A stretch of DNA of 45,034 nt from Chthoniobacter sp. (GTDB lineage Bacteria > Verrucomicrobiota > Verrucomicrobiia > Chthoniobacterales > Chthoniobacteraceae), in assembly GCA_021414005.1 (NCBI GenBank), contig JAIOPH010000009.1:1-45034 (forward strand). The letters are read 5' to 3'. Of this stretch, positions 44,072-45,034 are shown piece by piece. Within the stretch, counting starts at the first letter, position 1. The number at the start of each line of letters is the position of its first letter. The position numbers were made by a program, and so were the translations under genes. Below the pieces are notes generated by a model. That model made no database searches. It saw only the letters and a list, made by a program, of their open reading frames with translations, and was not told the DNA's origin.

Positions 44072-45034
44072 ATGCCCTCCGTCCGCACTTTATCCGCGCT
44101 GCTCACATTCGCTTGTGCGGTGGCCGTCGTGGCGGCTCCGCCGAAGAAGGAAGAGAACGACGACCCGAATGCGCCGGTGAGTTATTTCAAAAAGGTGCGG
44201 CCGATTTTTCAGGCGCAGTGCCAGGGGTGCCATCAGCCCGCACGCGCGAAGGGCGGATATGTGATGACGGACTTCGCCACGCTGCTCGCGGGAGGCGAGG
44301 ATTGCGCGAAGGACGGCACGCGTGCCGTCGTGCCGCGCGATCCCGCCAAGTCCGTGCTCATCGAGCAGATCACGCCGACGAACGGCGAGGCCGAGATGCC
44401 GAAGAAGAAGCCCCCGCTCGCGGAGAAGGACATCGCGCTCATTCGCCGCTGGGTCGCCGAGGGCGCGGTGGACGACACCCCGGCCAACGCCAAGCAGCGT
44501 TTCGACGCCGAGCATCCGCCGGTGTATGCGCGCCCGCCGGTCATCACGTCGCTCGATTTCTCGCCGGACGGCGCGCTGCTCGCGGTCGCCGGATTCCACG
44601 AGGTCCTGCTGTGGAAAGCCGACGGCTCGGAGCTGCTCGCGCGCCTCGTGGGGCTGTCCGAGCGCATCCAGACCGTCCGCTTTTCGCCCGATGGCAAAAG
44701 GCTCGTGGCCTGCGGTGGGCGGCCCGCGCAGATGGGCGAGGTGCAAATCTGGGACGTGGAAAAACGCCGGCTCGCGCTCAGCGTGCCCGTCGGTTTCGAC
44801 ACGCTGTATGGCGCGGCGTGGTCGCCGGACGGCAAGCTCGTTTCCTTCGGCTGCCCGGACAATGCGCTGCGCGCCATCGACGCCGCGACCGGCGCGCAGG
44901 TCCTCCAGCAGAGCTCGCACAGCGACTGGGTGCTCGGCACCGTTTTCACGCAAAAGGGCGACCAGCTCGTGAGCGTGGGCCGCGACATGAGCGCGAAGCT
45001 CACCGAGGTCGCCACGCAGCGGTTCATCGACAAC
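44072..45034 (+). CDS. Exported cytochrome c/WD40 repeat protein (3' end off the window)
   Basis: 321 residues are visible. Signal peptide 1-22 ([16 protein letters not shown]). A planctomycete-type cytochrome c domain with haem motif CQGCH (50-54) in [15 protein letters not shown], and Met-containing MPKKKPPL after it. Then WD40 propeller blades: [70 protein letters not shown] and a fourth blade truncated at the contig end. This architecture is common in Planctomycetota and Verrucomicrobiota, often beside DUF1501/PSD1 pairs; its function is not established. The last 276 bases recur inverted at the left end of the window. Confidence 0.9.
   Translation, partial: MPSVRTLSALLTFACAVAVVAAPPKKEENDDPNAPVSYFKKVRPIFQAQCQGCHQPARAKGGYVMTDFATLLAGGEDCAKDGTRAVVPRDPAKSVLIEQITPTNGEAEMPKKKPPLAEKDIALIRRWVAEGAVDDTPANAKQRFDAEHPPVYARPPVITSLDFSPDGALLAVAGFHEVLLWKADGSELLARLVGLSERIQTVRFSPDGKRLVACGGRPAQMGEVQIWDVEKRRLALSVPVGFDTLYGAAWSPDGKLVSFGCPDNALRAIDAATGAQVLQQSSHSDWVLGTVFTQKGDQLVSVGRDMSAKLTEVATQRFIDN

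Overview
The window looks like a complete, high-GC metagenomic contig from a member of the PVC superphylum, most likely a soil-type Verrucomicrobiota. The evidence is four DUF1501/PSD1 (planctomycete-type cytochrome c) gene pairs, a giant secreted protein with passenger-associated (PATR) repeats, a kdsB-pyrG gene order also known from Chlamydia, and lipopolysaccharide genes typical of a Gram-negative. The first 141 bases are the exact reverse complement of the last 141 bases, and the match continues to 276 bases with four synonymous differences. The contig therefore ends on both sides inside copies of the same cytochrome c/WD40 gene.

Layout. (a) 1-2605: fragment of a WD40 gene, an IS4-like insertion sequence with 28-bp terminal inverted repeats and a frameshifted transposase, and a 5'-truncated, frameshifted tyrosine recombinase. 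(b) 2835-5850: remnants of an RNA-repair module, RtcB ligase (3' truncated, two frameshifts) and an RlaP-type polymerase-beta-fold nucleotidyltransferase (5' truncated, with an insertion). An intact gene for a HEPN-like/zinc-ribbon protein lies between them on the other strand. (c) 5862-9076: an intact secreted GH95-like glycosidase, then a DUF6288 remnant. (d) 9100-30882, all on the minus strand: a four-gene operon DUF1501-PSD1-DUF1501-PSD1, a sialate O-acetylesterase whose reading frame runs on from a ceramidase-like remnant, a PSD1-DUF1501 pair, a predicted secreted lipoprotein, and another PSD1-DUF1501 pair. (e) 31651-37041: a 1,796-residue secreted multidomain protein. (f) 37495-43933: housekeeping block with tRNA-Thr, a GmhB-like phosphatase, kdsB, pyrG, fabH, pgk and tpiA. 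(g) 44072-end: start of the cytochrome c/WD40 gene.

How the genes fit together. Region (c)-(e) reads as an exported carbohydrate-processing repertoire: glycosidase, acetylesterase, TAT-exported alkaline-phosphatase-fold DUF1501 proteins and PSD1 haem proteins, two of which carry recognisable carbohydrate-binding-like domains. Region (f) supplies triose-phosphate metabolism, CTP, CMP-Kdo and heptose for lipopolysaccharide, and fatty-acid initiation.

The most interesting unexplained signal is a dispersed element of about 75 bp, present five times at 8991-31320. All copies have the same orientation. Four lie upstream of a minus-strand gene or gene remnant, and two are at the same 55-56 nt distance from a start codon. 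It looks like a shared regulatory or leader element for this family of exported proteins. The second is the HEPN/zinc-ribbon gene embedded between the relics of an RNA-repair cassette.
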